Source: DASTSN01 sp035760665
GTDB lineage: Bacteria > Bacteroidota > Bacteroidia > Chitinophagales > Chitinophagaceae
Reading direction: 5' to 3'
NCBI GenBank assembly: GCA_035760665.1
Contig: DASTSN010000016.1
Location: 1-64,000 of the forward strand
Length of the DNA: 64,000 bases
Both the position numbers and the translations under genes were made by a program. Each line of letters opens with the position of its first letter. Position 1 is the stretch's first letter. The notes below the pieces were generated by a model, which searched no databases, was not told the DNA's origin, and was given only the letters and a program-made list of their open reading frames with translations. Shown in pieces: positions 53,139 to 61,774 of this stretch.

Positions 53139-55718
53139 ATGGATCATCCCTCAACGAAGGCCTTGCAGCAATTCAAAAACTCTGTTGGTATTAAGTTCCA
53201 GCTTTACAACAGTCTTTTTACTTCGCTCCCCTTTCACCGTATAGAAAAAACAGGTATTCTTTTATCACTGCTTTCCAATATTTGCGAAGAGGGCTATAAA
53301 AAGAAACTGAGCCCCACTCAAATCATTGAAGAATTTTTTAATAAACACACCTCCTACACCAACGAAAACGACCAGCTTGATTTGCTGTTTCGTTTTGTAC
53401 AATATGTAGAACGGCAGGTAGTGCTGTTTGATGCGTTGGAAGATGCCGCATTCCGGGAAATTAACGATCTCAATGGAGTAGGAACCCTGAAACAACTGGA
53501 ATCGGAGGTCATACTTAATAACAAAGAAGCACAACTCACCGAAAAACTGAAAGACTTTGCTGTACGGCTGGTCCTGACAGCACACCCCACACAGTTTTAT
53601 CCCGGACCGGTATTGGGTATTATCAACGATCTCTCAAAAGCCTTATCGGAAAATAGTGCCGGCCAGGTAAATACCTACCTGCAGCAATTGGGCAAAACGC
53701 CCTTTTTTAAAAAACAAAAACCAACCCCTTACGATGAGGCAGTAAGCCTGATCTGGTATCTGGAAAATGTATTTTATCCTGCCGTCGGCAGAATTACCAC
53801 TGCGCTAAAATCGCAATTTCCCGAAGCACTGGGACAGGGTAATCCTGTTATTCGCATGGGCTTTTGGCCCGGTGGCGACCGCGATGGTAATCCATACGTA
53901 ACAGTTGACACAACCATGCAAGTGGCTGATGCACTCAGAAGCGGTATTATCAAATGTTATTACCTGGATGTTAGACGGTTAAAGAGAAGGCTTACTTTCG
54001 AAGGCGTAGACGTACTGATTACTGAACTTGAAACGAAATTATATAACAACCTGTTCATTCCTGGTCAAAAAACCAATCTATCCAAAAACGAAATACTGCA
54101 AACGCTTGAACGCATCCGTGATATAGTGATTCATCAGCACAATGGCCTGTTTCTGCAAATGGTAAATAACCTGATCAATAAAGTAGAAGTCTTCGGTCTG
54201 CATTTCGCCTCGCTTGATATACGTCAGGACAGTTCTATTCATGAAAATCTATTGACAAATCTGGCAAGGAAACATTCTGCTTTACCGGACAACTATGACG
54301 AATTGAATGATGATGAAAAAATTTCGATCCTGACTTCCATCAGCCAGGGCATAGACCCCTCAGTACTGGAAAATCCTGTGCACCAGGATACACTAAAAAC
54401 GATTCAGGCAATCAAACTGATTCAGCAGTATAACGGCACAGAAGGTTGTAACCGCTATATCATCAGCCATTGCACCAGCGCCCTGGACGCCATTGAACCC
54501 CTCGGGCTTTTTTTACTGGGCGGCTGGCAAATGCAGGATTTAAATATTGATATCGTTCCATTGTTCGAAACCATAGAAGACCTGCAGCAATCCCCCGCGG
54601 TGATGGAATTGCTTTACAGCAACCCGGTGTATAAAAAACATTTACAGCAACAAGGTAACCGGCAGACGATTATGCTGGGATTCTCCGACGGCACCAAAGA
54701 TGGTGGTTACCTCATGGCGAACTGGAGCATTTATAAAGCCAAGGAAGAGCTGACCCGTATTTCGAAAAAATATAATATTGATGTTATATTCTTCGATGGC
54801 CGTGGTGGCCCACCGGCACGTGGTGGTGGCAAAACCCATAAGTTCTATGCTTCCATGGGTCATAATATCAGCAACAAAGAAATTCAACTGACCATTCAGG
54901 GACAAACAGTAAGTTCTAATTTCGGTATCATCGATGCCGCCCAGTTCAATATTGAGCAACTGATTCATGCCGGTATCTCCAATGATGTATTCTCCACAAA
55001 AAGTGTTACGCTCAACGAACAGGAAGAATCCCTCATGCAACAGCTGGCAGAATACAGTTATGCCAGTTATAGCGAATTAAAAAATCATCCGCAATTTCTT
55101 GATTACCTATTACACGCCAGTCCGCTGCGTTTTTATAGCGACACCAATATTGGCAGTCGTCCTGCCAAACGAGGCGGCACGGCTCGTTTAACATTAACGG
55201 ATTTACGGGCCATTCCATTCGTAGGCTCCTGGAGCCAGCTTAAGCAAAACGTTACCGGCTATTACGGTGTAGGAAGCGCCTTGCAGGAGATGGACAAAAA
55301 AGGAAAATTACCCGAACTGAAAAAACTGTATAAAGAGTCTCTCTTTTTCAAAACCTTGCTGGATAACTGTGAAATGTCAATGCTTAAATCATTTTTTCCT
55401 TTGACTGCTTTCCTGAGTGATCACCCACAGTATGGAGAAATCTGGCAAACTGTTTACAAAGAATACGAACTGACGAGGTCCTATATAACGCGTTTGTCCG
55501 GAAGAACAGAGTTAATGGCCGATTACCCGGTAGACCAGTTGTCCATTCAAATGAGAGAACGAATTGTACTGCCACTGATTACGATCCAGCAGTACGCTTT
55601 AACAAAAGTTCGCCAGCTCGAAGAAGCATTAGCGCAGGTGCCGGTGAAATCAAAATACGAGAAACTAGTCATGCGCTGTTCTTTTGGCATCATCAATGCA
55701 GGAAGAAACTCAGCTTGA
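53139..55718 (+). CDS. ppc: Phosphoenolpyruvate carboxylase
   Basis: It adds bicarbonate to phosphoenolpyruvate to form oxaloacetate, which feeds the TCA cycle and aspartate-family synthesis. The 859-residue protein has VLTAHPTQ (catalytic histidine, about residue 149), GFWPGGDRDGNPYV, MLGFSDGTKDGGYLMANW, the glycine-rich FFDGRGGPPARGGGKTHKF and SRPAKRGG. The C terminus GIINAGRNSA is close to the usual RNTG. It is divergent from the thr operon, so supply and use of oxaloacetate/aspartate lie side by side. An AAGGA precedes the ATG. Confidence 0.96.
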   Translation: MDHPSTKALQQFKNSVGIKFQLYNSLFTSLPFHRIEKTGILLSLLSNICEEGYKKKLSPTQIIEEFFNKHTSYTNENDQLDLLFRFVQYVERQVVLFDALEDAAFREINDLNGVGTLKQLESEVILNNKEAQLTEKLKDFAVRLVLTAHPTQFYPGPVLGIINDLSKALSENSAGQVNTYLQQLGKTPFFKKQKPTPYDEAVSLIWYLENVFYPAVGRITTALKSQFPEALGQGNPVIRMGFWPGGDRDGNPYVTVDTTMQVADALRSGIIKCYYLDVRRLKRRLTFEGVDVLITELETKLYNNLFIPGQKTNLSKNEILQTLERIRDIVIHQHNGLFLQMVNNLINKVEVFGLHFASLDIRQDSSIHENLLTNLARKHSALPDNYDELNDDEKISILTSISQGIDPSVLENPVHQDTLKTIQAIKLIQQYNGTEGCNRYIISHCTSALDAIEPLGLFLLGGWQMQDLNIDIVPLFETIEDLQQSPAVMELLYSNPVYKKHLQQQGNRQTIMLGFSDGTKDGGYLMANWSIYKAKEELTRISKKYNIDVIFFDGRGGPPARGGGKTHKFYASMGHNISNKEIQLTIQGQTVSSNFGIIDAAQFNIEQLIHAGISNDVFSTKSVTLNEQEESLMQQLAEYSYASYSELKNHPQFLDYLLHASPLRFYSDTNIGSRPAKRGGTARLTLTDLRAIPFVGSWSQLKQNVTGYYGVGSALQEMDKKGKLPELKKLYKESLFFKTLLDNCEMSMLKSFFPLTAFLSDHPQYGEIWQTVYKEYELTRSYITRLSGRTELMADYPVDQLSIQMRERIVLPLITIQQYALTKVRQLEEALAQVPVKSKYEKLVMRCSFGIINAGRNSA

Positions 55719-55726
55719 TACGTTAT

Positions 55727-55757
55727 AAAAAAGGCCCCCCATAGACATGGAGCGCCT
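55727..55757 (-). terminator. Intrinsic terminator of nhaA
   Basis: On the minus strand an 11-bp stem (arms at 55732-55742 and 55747-55757, four-base loop, one G-G mismatch and one G-T pair) is followed by a run of six T. It lies 74 bases past the nhaA stop and serves the minus strand between convergent ppc and nhaA. Confidence 0.7.
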
Positions 55758-55830
55758 AAACGATTGCTTGCCCTACAAAAACTCTTATCCATTCAGCTCT
55801 GTTCAAGGCTGAAGCGGGAATATTTTGTAA

Positions 55831-57102
55831 TTAAATGATTGCAGGCTCTTCTTGCAGAACAAAATCCTGCTGTCGAGATTTTCCGGATTGCCTTTTCCTT
55901 GCCTGCCGGATGAAAAGCTGAGCTGACTTATCCAGCCGAAACATATAAGCGTATCCGCACAATGCCGCAAGAACAGATGCACAAATCACAGATATTTTTG
56001 ATGTGACCAGCAACAATTCCTGCCCGTATGCCAGGTTTGCCGTGAATATTGACATTGTGAATCCGATACCTCCCAAAATACCCATACCGAATAACTGCTT
56101 GTAATTGGTTCCAGATGGCAGCACGGCAATTTTGAGTTTGGTGGCAATAAAGGAAAATAAAAATATCCCAAGCGGCTTACCAAATACAAGTCCCGCGATA
56201 ATGCCAAAACTAACCGTGGAAGAAAATGCACTACTGAAATCCGAAGGAAATACAATCGCCGTATTTGCCAGGGCAAATAAAGGCATGATAACGAAAGTTA
56301 CAGGCCGCTGCAGGTAATGTTCTATTTTCCCCAGACTTTTAATGGGCATACTAAAAGCCATAATCACACCAGCAATTGTGGCATGTATGCCTGAATTAAA
56401 AAGACAATACCACAGTAAAACACCGGGCACCAGATAAAGAAACAACTTCTGCACTTTGTACCTGTTAAGCAGATAAACCAGCAACCAAAGAGATACAGCA
56501 GCCAGCAGATAAAATACGTTAATTTTAGCTGTGTAAAAAAGAGCAATTGTAATCACAGCTCCCAGATCATCAATAATTGCAAGAGCTGCCAGAAAAATCT
56601 TTAGCTGTAACGGAACTCTATTACCAAGCAACGACAGAACCCCTAATGAAAATGCGATATCGGTGGCCATAGGTATACCCCATCCGTGCCTGAATCCCGT
56701 TGCCCGGTTAAAAAACATAAAGATTATTGCGGGAACAAGCATACCACCTACTGCGCCCAAAACAGGCAGTAATGATTTTTTAAATGAAGCCAACTCCCCA
56801 ATGGTCAACTCCCGCTTTATCTCCATGCCCACAAGGAAAAAAAAGAATGTCATGAACACATCATTAACCCACAAGAGGTTGGTTTCTGGCAGATGAACGA
56901 ACGAGATCTGCATCCCCCCTCGCTGCCAGAAATTTGTATACGCTGTGCTTGTATATGTCCAGTTAGAAAGAATGATCGATACAATAGTGCAGCCAATTAA
57001 TATGATCCCGCCCGCGCGGCTGTCTGCCAAAAAATCCCGGATGGGGGTCATAATCCTGTGATGCAACCTTCGAGGTTTTATGGAAGATGAATGTCTTTTC
57101 AT
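55831..57102 (-). CDS. nhaA: Na+/H+ antiporter NhaA
   Basis: A 423-residue inner-membrane antiporter that expels sodium for protons. The membrane part has FFFLVGMEIKRELTIGEL (about residue 88), GIPMATDIAFSLGVLSLLG and ALAIIDDLGAVITIALFYT with the adjacent aspartates of the ion-binding site. A short basic N-terminal tail precedes the first helix, and a basic C-terminal tail follows the last. An AGGGAC sits just ahead of the ATG. It is next to the ammonium-transport genes but has its own terminator. Confidence 0.95.
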   Translation of the reverse strand: MKRHSSSIKPRRLHHRIMTPIRDFLADSRAGGIILIGCTIVSIILSNWTYTSTAYTNFWQRGGMQISFVHLPETNLLWVNDVFMTFFFFLVGMEIKRELTIGELASFKKSLLPVLGAVGGMLVPAIIFMFFNRATGFRHGWGIPMATDIAFSLGVLSLLGNRVPLQLKIFLAALAIIDDLGAVITIALFYTAKINVFYLLAAVSLWLLVYLLNRYKVQKLFLYLVPGVLLWYCLFNSGIHATIAGVIMAFSMPIKSLGKIEHYLQRPVTFVIMPLFALANTAIVFPSDFSSAFSSTVSFGIIAGLVFGKPLGIFLFSFIATKLKIAVLPSGTNYKQLFGMGILGGIGFTMSIFTANLAYGQELLLVTSKISVICASVLAALCGYAYMFRLDKSAQLFIRQARKRQSGKSRQQDFVLQEEPAII

Positions 57103-57132
57103 TTTGTCCCTTTTGATTTTTACCCTGAAAGA

Positions 57133-57170
57133 CGGGCAGGCAATTAATGTTTGAACGAATTCCCTGCCCG
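57133..57170. other. Inverted repeat between amt and nhaA
   Basis: Perfect 8-bp arms CGGGCAGG (57133-57140) and CCTGCCCG (57163-57170) enclose 22 bases. On the minus strand it lies between the amt stop and the nhaA start. No T-run follows on that strand, so it may be an mRNA-stability element or operator rather than a terminator. Confidence 0.5.
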
Positions 57171-57201
57171 GTGAGTTTTTATGACCAGGAAATTTGGTTG
57201 T

Positions 57202-58863
57202 TTAGGCCACGGCTTCGCCAACAGGCACTCCATCGGAATCATCGTATCCGATTACACCCATTTCAGGAATGTCAAGTCCTTCGGTTTCATCTTTTGCACT
57301 AACCCGTAAACCAATTGTTTTATCGCATATTTTAAAGAATACATACATTACCAGGAATACAAAAACAAAGCAGGTAAGTCCGCCAATCAATTCAGCAATA
57401 AACTGGCGGGCATCACCATAAAACAATCCTTTTACCGTGCCCGCAACCCCATTCCAGCCATCGCCGTACGAGCCGTCTGCAAATAGCCCCAACGCCAGCA
57501 CACCCCAAAAACCGTTGACACCATGCACAGCAAAGGCTCCTACCGGATCATCGATCTTCAATTTTTTCTCCAGGAAATACGCGGAAAGAATTACCAAAAC
57601 ACCCGCTATTGCGCCAATTAAAATAGATGAAGTGGCATTTACAAAAGCGCAGGGTGCTGTAATCGCTACAAGACCAGCAAGCATACCATTCGCCATCATT
57701 CCCGGATCAGGTTTGCCATAGCGGGCCCACATATACAGCATCGCGGCCAACGCACCACTGGCGCTTGCCAGCATAGTATTAACAGCTACGACTGAAATTC
57801 TCAAATCAGTTCCTGCCAGAGTTGACCCCGGATTAAAGCCAAACCAGCCAAAGGCAAGTATAAAGGTTCCAATAATCGCCATGGGAATATTGTGCCCGGG
57901 GAGTGTACGAACAGAGCCGTCTTTCCCATATTTTCCAATCCGCGGACCAATAACTATGGCGCCTGCAAGCGCCGCAACACCGCCTACCATATGCACTACC
58001 GATGAACCCGCAAAGTCAACGTGACCATGACCCAGTCTAAAATTTACTCCAAGATCGGCCAGCCAGCCGCCCCCCCAAACCCAATTACCGAATATAGGAT
58101 ATACAAACATGGAAATAAATAAACCATAAACGACAAAAGCTTTAAACTTCCACCGTTCAGCCATTGACCCTGTAGGAATTGTAGCCGTTGTATCCATGAA
58201 TACCATTTGGAACAGGAATAATGTAAAAACGCCCACATCGTAGACCTTGCTGTTTAAAAAATATCCGGAAGAACCAATGATATCAAAGCTTTTTCCAAAA
58301 AGATGTATTGTCACTTCGTGATCCAGTCCGGGAGTACCTCCCAGCGCCCCAATTGAGCCGGCGCCCCCAAACATGAAGGCAAATCCGCAAACCCAAAAAC
58401 CGAATATTCCTAACGCATAAACCAGGAAATTCATCCCCATGGTATGGGCTACATTTTTCTTACGGGTAAAGCCCGTTTCCACCATGGCAAAACCTGCTTG
58501 CATAAACATCACTAGAAAGCCTGTAATCAGAGTCCACATTAAATTGATCGCAATTTTATTATGCCCTGTAGCGCTGCCAATTGTATTAACGGCGTTGGTA
58601 ATCTGGTTGACAGTTGTTGCAAGGGTATCGGCTTTAACCGTAACTGTCGTATCAATTGTCTTGAGGGAATCCAGTCCAATATCTTTTATCGTACCAGTAT
58701 TTACGCCGGATGGGTCAGCTTCCTGGGCTATGCCCGCATCAGTCATGGCAAGTAAGAAGGCCAGCAAAAAGAAACAAACCCTTATACCCGAAAATCGCCG
58801 TTTGATTTTTTTACGTGTATCTAAAATATTTCCTGCTACTGTTGGGAGCGCTTTAACTTTCAT
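57202..58863 (-). CDS. amt: Ammonium transporter with long N-terminal extension
   Basis: A 553-residue Amt/Rh channel. The twin pore histidines are in SSVVHMVGGVAAL and FAVHGVNGFWG, with FNPGSTLAGT and MVFMDTTATIPTGSMAERWKFK as further blocks. The open frame goes to 58971; the ATG at 58863 (MKVKALPTVAGN) was chosen. Ahead of the first helix are a signal-like hydrophobic stretch (about 28-46, ending GIAQ) and about 55 residues rich in Thr/Val, an extension longer than in the second Amt. The gene follows the barrel-protein gene; no PII gene is adjacent. Confidence 0.92.
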   Translation of the reverse strand: MKVKALPTVAGNILDTRKKIKRRFSGIRVCFFLLAFLLAMTDAGIAQEADPSGVNTGTIKDIGLDSLKTIDTTVTVKADTLATTVNQITNAVNTIGSATGHNKIAINLMWTLITGFLVMFMQAGFAMVETGFTRKKNVAHTMGMNFLVYALGIFGFWVCGFAFMFGGAGSIGALGGTPGLDHEVTIHLFGKSFDIIGSSGYFLNSKVYDVGVFTLFLFQMVFMDTTATIPTGSMAERWKFKAFVVYGLFISMFVYPIFGNWVWGGGWLADLGVNFRLGHGHVDFAGSSVVHMVGGVAALAGAIVIGPRIGKYGKDGSVRTLPGHNIPMAIIGTFILAFGWFGFNPGSTLAGTDLRISVVAVNTMLASASGALAAMLYMWARYGKPDPGMMANGMLAGLVAITAPCAFVNATSSILIGAIAGVLVILSAYFLEKKLKIDDPVGAFAVHGVNGFWGVLALGLFADGSYGDGWNGVAGTVKGLFYGDARQFIAELIGGLTCFVFVFLVMYVFFKICDKTIGLRVSAKDETEGLDIPEMGVIGYDDSDGVPVGEAVA

Positions 58864-58944
58864 GATTTTAAGTTTTGGTTGATAAATAGTGGTGATGCAC
58901 ACATCATCTGGAAAGCAATGGCTGGCGAATAGTTTTGTGTTATT

Positions 58945-58958
58945 TTCACTTAAGTGAA
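58945..58958. promoter_or_regulatory. Palindrome TTCACTTAAGTGAA ahead of amt
   Basis: A perfect 14-bp palindrome 82-95 bases upstream of the amt start. It has the form of a dimeric regulator site, but no regulator is known to bind it; it could also be chance in AT-rich DNA. Confidence 0.3.
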
Positions 58959-59001
58959 TAGCTGCTGGCATTTTTTACTTTTCAAACAGATATGCCCTTA
59001 T

Positions 59002-60057
59002 TTAAAAATGATAAGTAGCAGCCAGGATAAACGTGCCTGTTCCTTTCGCCGTTGGAGTACCTGTATCCGAATTTTTGTAAAACAGCGGATCCTTACTGCC
59101 GTCCAGCCTGATTTCTGGTATAATAGTCAGGTTATCCAGCCGTATATTGCCGGAAAGCGTCAGGTCAAAAAGATTGGTATTGAAACCCGCCACTCCTTTG
59201 TCATCACCAAAATATTCCCCCCGAAGAGTTAACCCAAAAATTGATGTTGGATCATAATTCAAATACAAGGCTGAGCCCCACCAGGCATTACTGCTGCCAC
59301 CTGAGGGCTTGTAGGTCTTTATTGTGCCGTTGTACCCAATGCTGAACTTATCCGTTACCGTGCCGGTTACAACTGCATCAAACTGGTTGGATGTGCCATC
59401 CGTTTGATCCTTACCACCCACATAGTTGATATACCCATTCACTTTGCTACTGGTTGTTGCCAGGTGCAACTGTGCCAGGAAAAACTTTTTGGCAAAACTG
59501 GCTGTGACCATATCGGTAGGATTAGCAACTCCCACCATAAAACCCACATGACTGTTTAGTGTCACATCTGCCTTGATGCCCGTATGAAAAAACGGGCCAT
59601 AGGAAAACATGTAGTCCATGCTGTAGTTCCTGTTCAGGTAGGCATCCAGTAATTCATATCCAACATGGGTTGCCCATTTGCCCATTGTAAAGCGGATCTT
59701 TTCAGACGGTGCATAGGAAACATATGCCTGCTTGATCGCCGTCATCGCTCCCTGGTCGTTATAAGAAAACTCTTCCGCCCTTTTGCCAAAACCAAGATCG
59801 GCAACTGCCTCTACTTTGCCAATCGTGTAGTCGGCTTTTAAGGAAGCCATCCCCAGTTCAAATGAATTTTGTGAGTTTGTAAAACTGCTGTAATTATTTG
59901 TATGACCGCCATCTTTGGCGTTATTAAAATTATACCGGTAGTAGGCATCGACTGAGCCGGATAGCAGCAAACTACCCTTGGTTGTAGAATCCTGTGAAAA
60001 AACAGATGAAAAAGTAGCCAGCACAATAGCGGCACTTGTTAGGATTTTTCTTAACAT
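59002..60057 (-). CDS. Outer-membrane beta-barrel protein, porin type
   Basis: A 351-residue outer-membrane barrel with signal peptide (ends SSVFSQ, about residue 21). Alternating hydrophobic strands run throughout (VDAYYRYNFNN, AVADLGFGKRAEEF, IRFTMGKWATHVGYELLDAY) and the end is aromatic (TFILAATYHF), as for barrel insertion. Family memory suggests the BBP2-type porin often found beside ammonium transporters in Bacteroidota. It lies between two Amt genes, so passage of ammonium or methylammonium across the outer membrane is a plausible but unproven role. Confidence 0.8.
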   Translation of the reverse strand: MLRKILTSAAIVLATFSSVFSQDSTTKGSLLLSGSVDAYYRYNFNNAKDGGHTNNYSSFTNSQNSFELGMASLKADYTIGKVEAVADLGFGKRAEEFSYNDQGAMTAIKQAYVSYAPSEKIRFTMGKWATHVGYELLDAYLNRNYSMDYMFSYGPFFHTGIKADVTLNSHVGFMVGVANPTDMVTASFAKKFFLAQLHLATTSSKVNGYINYVGGKDQTDGTSNQFDAVVTGTVTDKFSIGYNGTIKTYKPSGGSSNAWWGSALYLNYDPTSIFGLTLRGEYFGDDKGVAGFNTNLFDLTLSGNIRLDNLTIIPEIRLDGSKDPLFYKNSDTGTPTAKGTGTFILAATYHF

Positions 60058-60088
60058 TGCAATTGATTTTAAGTGTTATTAAAGAAAG

Positions 60089-60129
60089 GGTACGGTTTTA
60101 ACCTGGTCAGAGGTATATAAAACTGTACC
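60089..60129. other. Hairpin between the second amt and the barrel gene
   Basis: Arms GGTACGGTTTTA (60089-60100) and TAAAACTGTACC (60118-60129) pair over 12 bases with one mismatch, loop 17. On the minus strand it lies between the amt stop (60160) and the barrel ATG (60057). It may partly stop transcription or stabilise mRNA. Confidence 0.45.
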
Positions 60130-60159
60130 TTTTCCTATTATATAGAAACCTGTCTTAAC

Positions 60160-61545
60160 TTATTCAGTCACTTCCTTTTCCTGCATTTTGCCATTGCTGT
60201 GTACCAGCAGCGTTCCCTGCAAATACTTTTCGTTATGCTGTGAAGCATCAAGCCCAACCTCCTCTTCCTCGCTGCTCACACGCAGGGGCAGAATAAAGTT
60301 GATGAACTTGAAAATCAGGAAGGACACCGTAAAACTGTATCCCACAGCAATTAACATGGCTTTTAACTGCGTAAAAAAGAAAGCATAGTTTCCATATAAC
60401 AAACCATCGTTGCCGGCGCCATTAACAGCTTTGGTGGCAAAAATGCCGGTCATTAACATCCCTACCATACCACCTAAACCATGACAGGGGAAAACATCGA
60501 GTGTATCATCCAGCGTTGATTTTTGCTTGTAATACACTGCTACATTAGAAATGATCGCAGCAATTACGCCTATAAAAATACTTTGCGGAATAGCTACAAA
60601 ACCAGCGGCAGGTGTAATAGCTACCAGCCCTACAACAGCACCAACACAAAATCCGAGAACAGAAGGCTTTTTACCTCTTAATACGTCAAAAAACATCCAG
60701 CTTAAACCTGCAGCCGCCGCGGCAGTATTAGTTGTTGCAAAGGTTGAAACCGACAAGGCATTTGCCCCCAGCGCAGAACCGGCATTGAAACCAAACCAAC
60801 CGAACCACAACAAACCTGTACCAATCAATACATAAGGAATATTCGCAGGTGGAATCTCCTTCCTTTCCAGGTGTACACGCCTGCGCTTGAGGACGATAGC
60901 CCCGGCTAATGCAGCACAACCGGCAGAAATATGTACAACCGTACCACCTGCAAAATCCAGTGCACCCATTTTAAATAAAAAACCGTCAGGATGCCAGCTC
61001 CAGTGAGCCAGGGGAGCATATACCAAAATGCTAAAAAGAGCAGTAAATAAAATATAAGAAGTAAATCGAATACGTTCAGCCACGGCACCAACGACCAATC
61101 CCGGCGTGATCACTGCAAACATGAGCTGAAACATTGAAAAAAGTGATTTAGGAATGGTGGGGGCAAGACTCCAGGGCTCACCAGAATTAACACCTTTAAA
61201 AAACAGGTGCGTCATAGGATTACCAATGAAACCGCCAATGGACTGGCCAAAACAAAGACTATATCCCACAACAATCCACAATACGCTTACCACCCCAGCG
61301 GCCACCACACTTTTTATCATGGTAGACAGAACATTTTTGCGATGCACCATTCCACCATAGAAAAAAGCCAGCCCGGGTGTCATCAGAAAAACCAGGGCCG
61401 TTGCCACAATAATCCAGGCAATATCTGCTGCATTGTACTTGCTGGTATCAGCAAAATCCGCAACCGGTTTAACAAAAATTGCCGCAACGGCAATAACAAG
61501 TAATACCAGGAAGGGAGCAATCTGTTTAAAACTCAATTTAGACAT
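60160..61545 (-). CDS. amt: Ammonium transporter
   Basis: A 461-residue Amt/Rh channel with eleven predicted helices. The pore histidines are in GTVVHISAGCAALAG and VFPCHGLGGMVGML; the NH4+-recruiting block is PGLAFFYGGMVHRKNVLS. The C-terminal tail (about 40 residues, with SSEEEEVGLDASQHNEKY) is the site where PII proteins bind in relatives, but no glnB/glnK gene is present beside it. A perfect TATTTTTG -7 box lies at 61592-61599. It is upstream of the barrel and the second amt. Confidence 0.94.
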   Translation of the reverse strand: MSKLSFKQIAPFLVLLVIAVAAIFVKPVADFADTSKYNAADIAWIIVATALVFLMTPGLAFFYGGMVHRKNVLSTMIKSVVAAGVVSVLWIVVGYSLCFGQSIGGFIGNPMTHLFFKGVNSGEPWSLAPTIPKSLFSMFQLMFAVITPGLVVGAVAERIRFTSYILFTALFSILVYAPLAHWSWHPDGFLFKMGALDFAGGTVVHISAGCAALAGAIVLKRRRVHLERKEIPPANIPYVLIGTGLLWFGWFGFNAGSALGANALSVSTFATTNTAAAAAGLSWMFFDVLRGKKPSVLGFCVGAVVGLVAITPAAGFVAIPQSIFIGVIAAIISNVAVYYKQKSTLDDTLDVFPCHGLGGMVGMLMTGIFATKAVNGAGNDGLLYGNYAFFFTQLKAMLIAVGYSFTVSFLIFKFINFILPLRVSSEEEEVGLDASQHNEKYLQGTLLVHSNGKMQEKEVTE

Positions 61546-61591
61546 GAAATAGTTTTTAAATTAAATATTTTAATAATTTGACTATACATTC

Positions 61592-61599
61592 CAAAAATA
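61592..61599 (-). promoter_or_regulatory. -7 promoter box of the first amt gene
   Basis: On the minus strand TATTTTTG matches TAnnTTTG exactly, about 47 bases ahead of the ATG at 61545. A TTG -33 element is not seen at the usual distance, so this is a moderate call. Confidence 0.5.
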
Positions 61600-61720
61600 T
61601 TCATTTTTTACATATTTATAATTTTTAATATTCATATATTTATTTTTATAATATGAAATCAAAATTTTAAATAACATTTTGTTTTTTAGGTAATTATCCA
61701 ATGAAAATGATCTATAAAAC

Positions 61721-61748
61721 AAAAAATGCCACTTATTAAAAGTGGCAT
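61721..61748 (-). terminator. Intrinsic terminator of the gltBD operon
   Basis: A perfect 9-bp stem (ATGCCACTT and AAGTGGCAT, five-base loop) is followed on the minus strand by a run of six T. It lies 27 bases past the gltD stop and separates glutamate synthase from the ammonium transport genes. Confidence 0.8.
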
Positions 61749-61774
61749 AAATACAAAGAAATTGATTTAAAACA

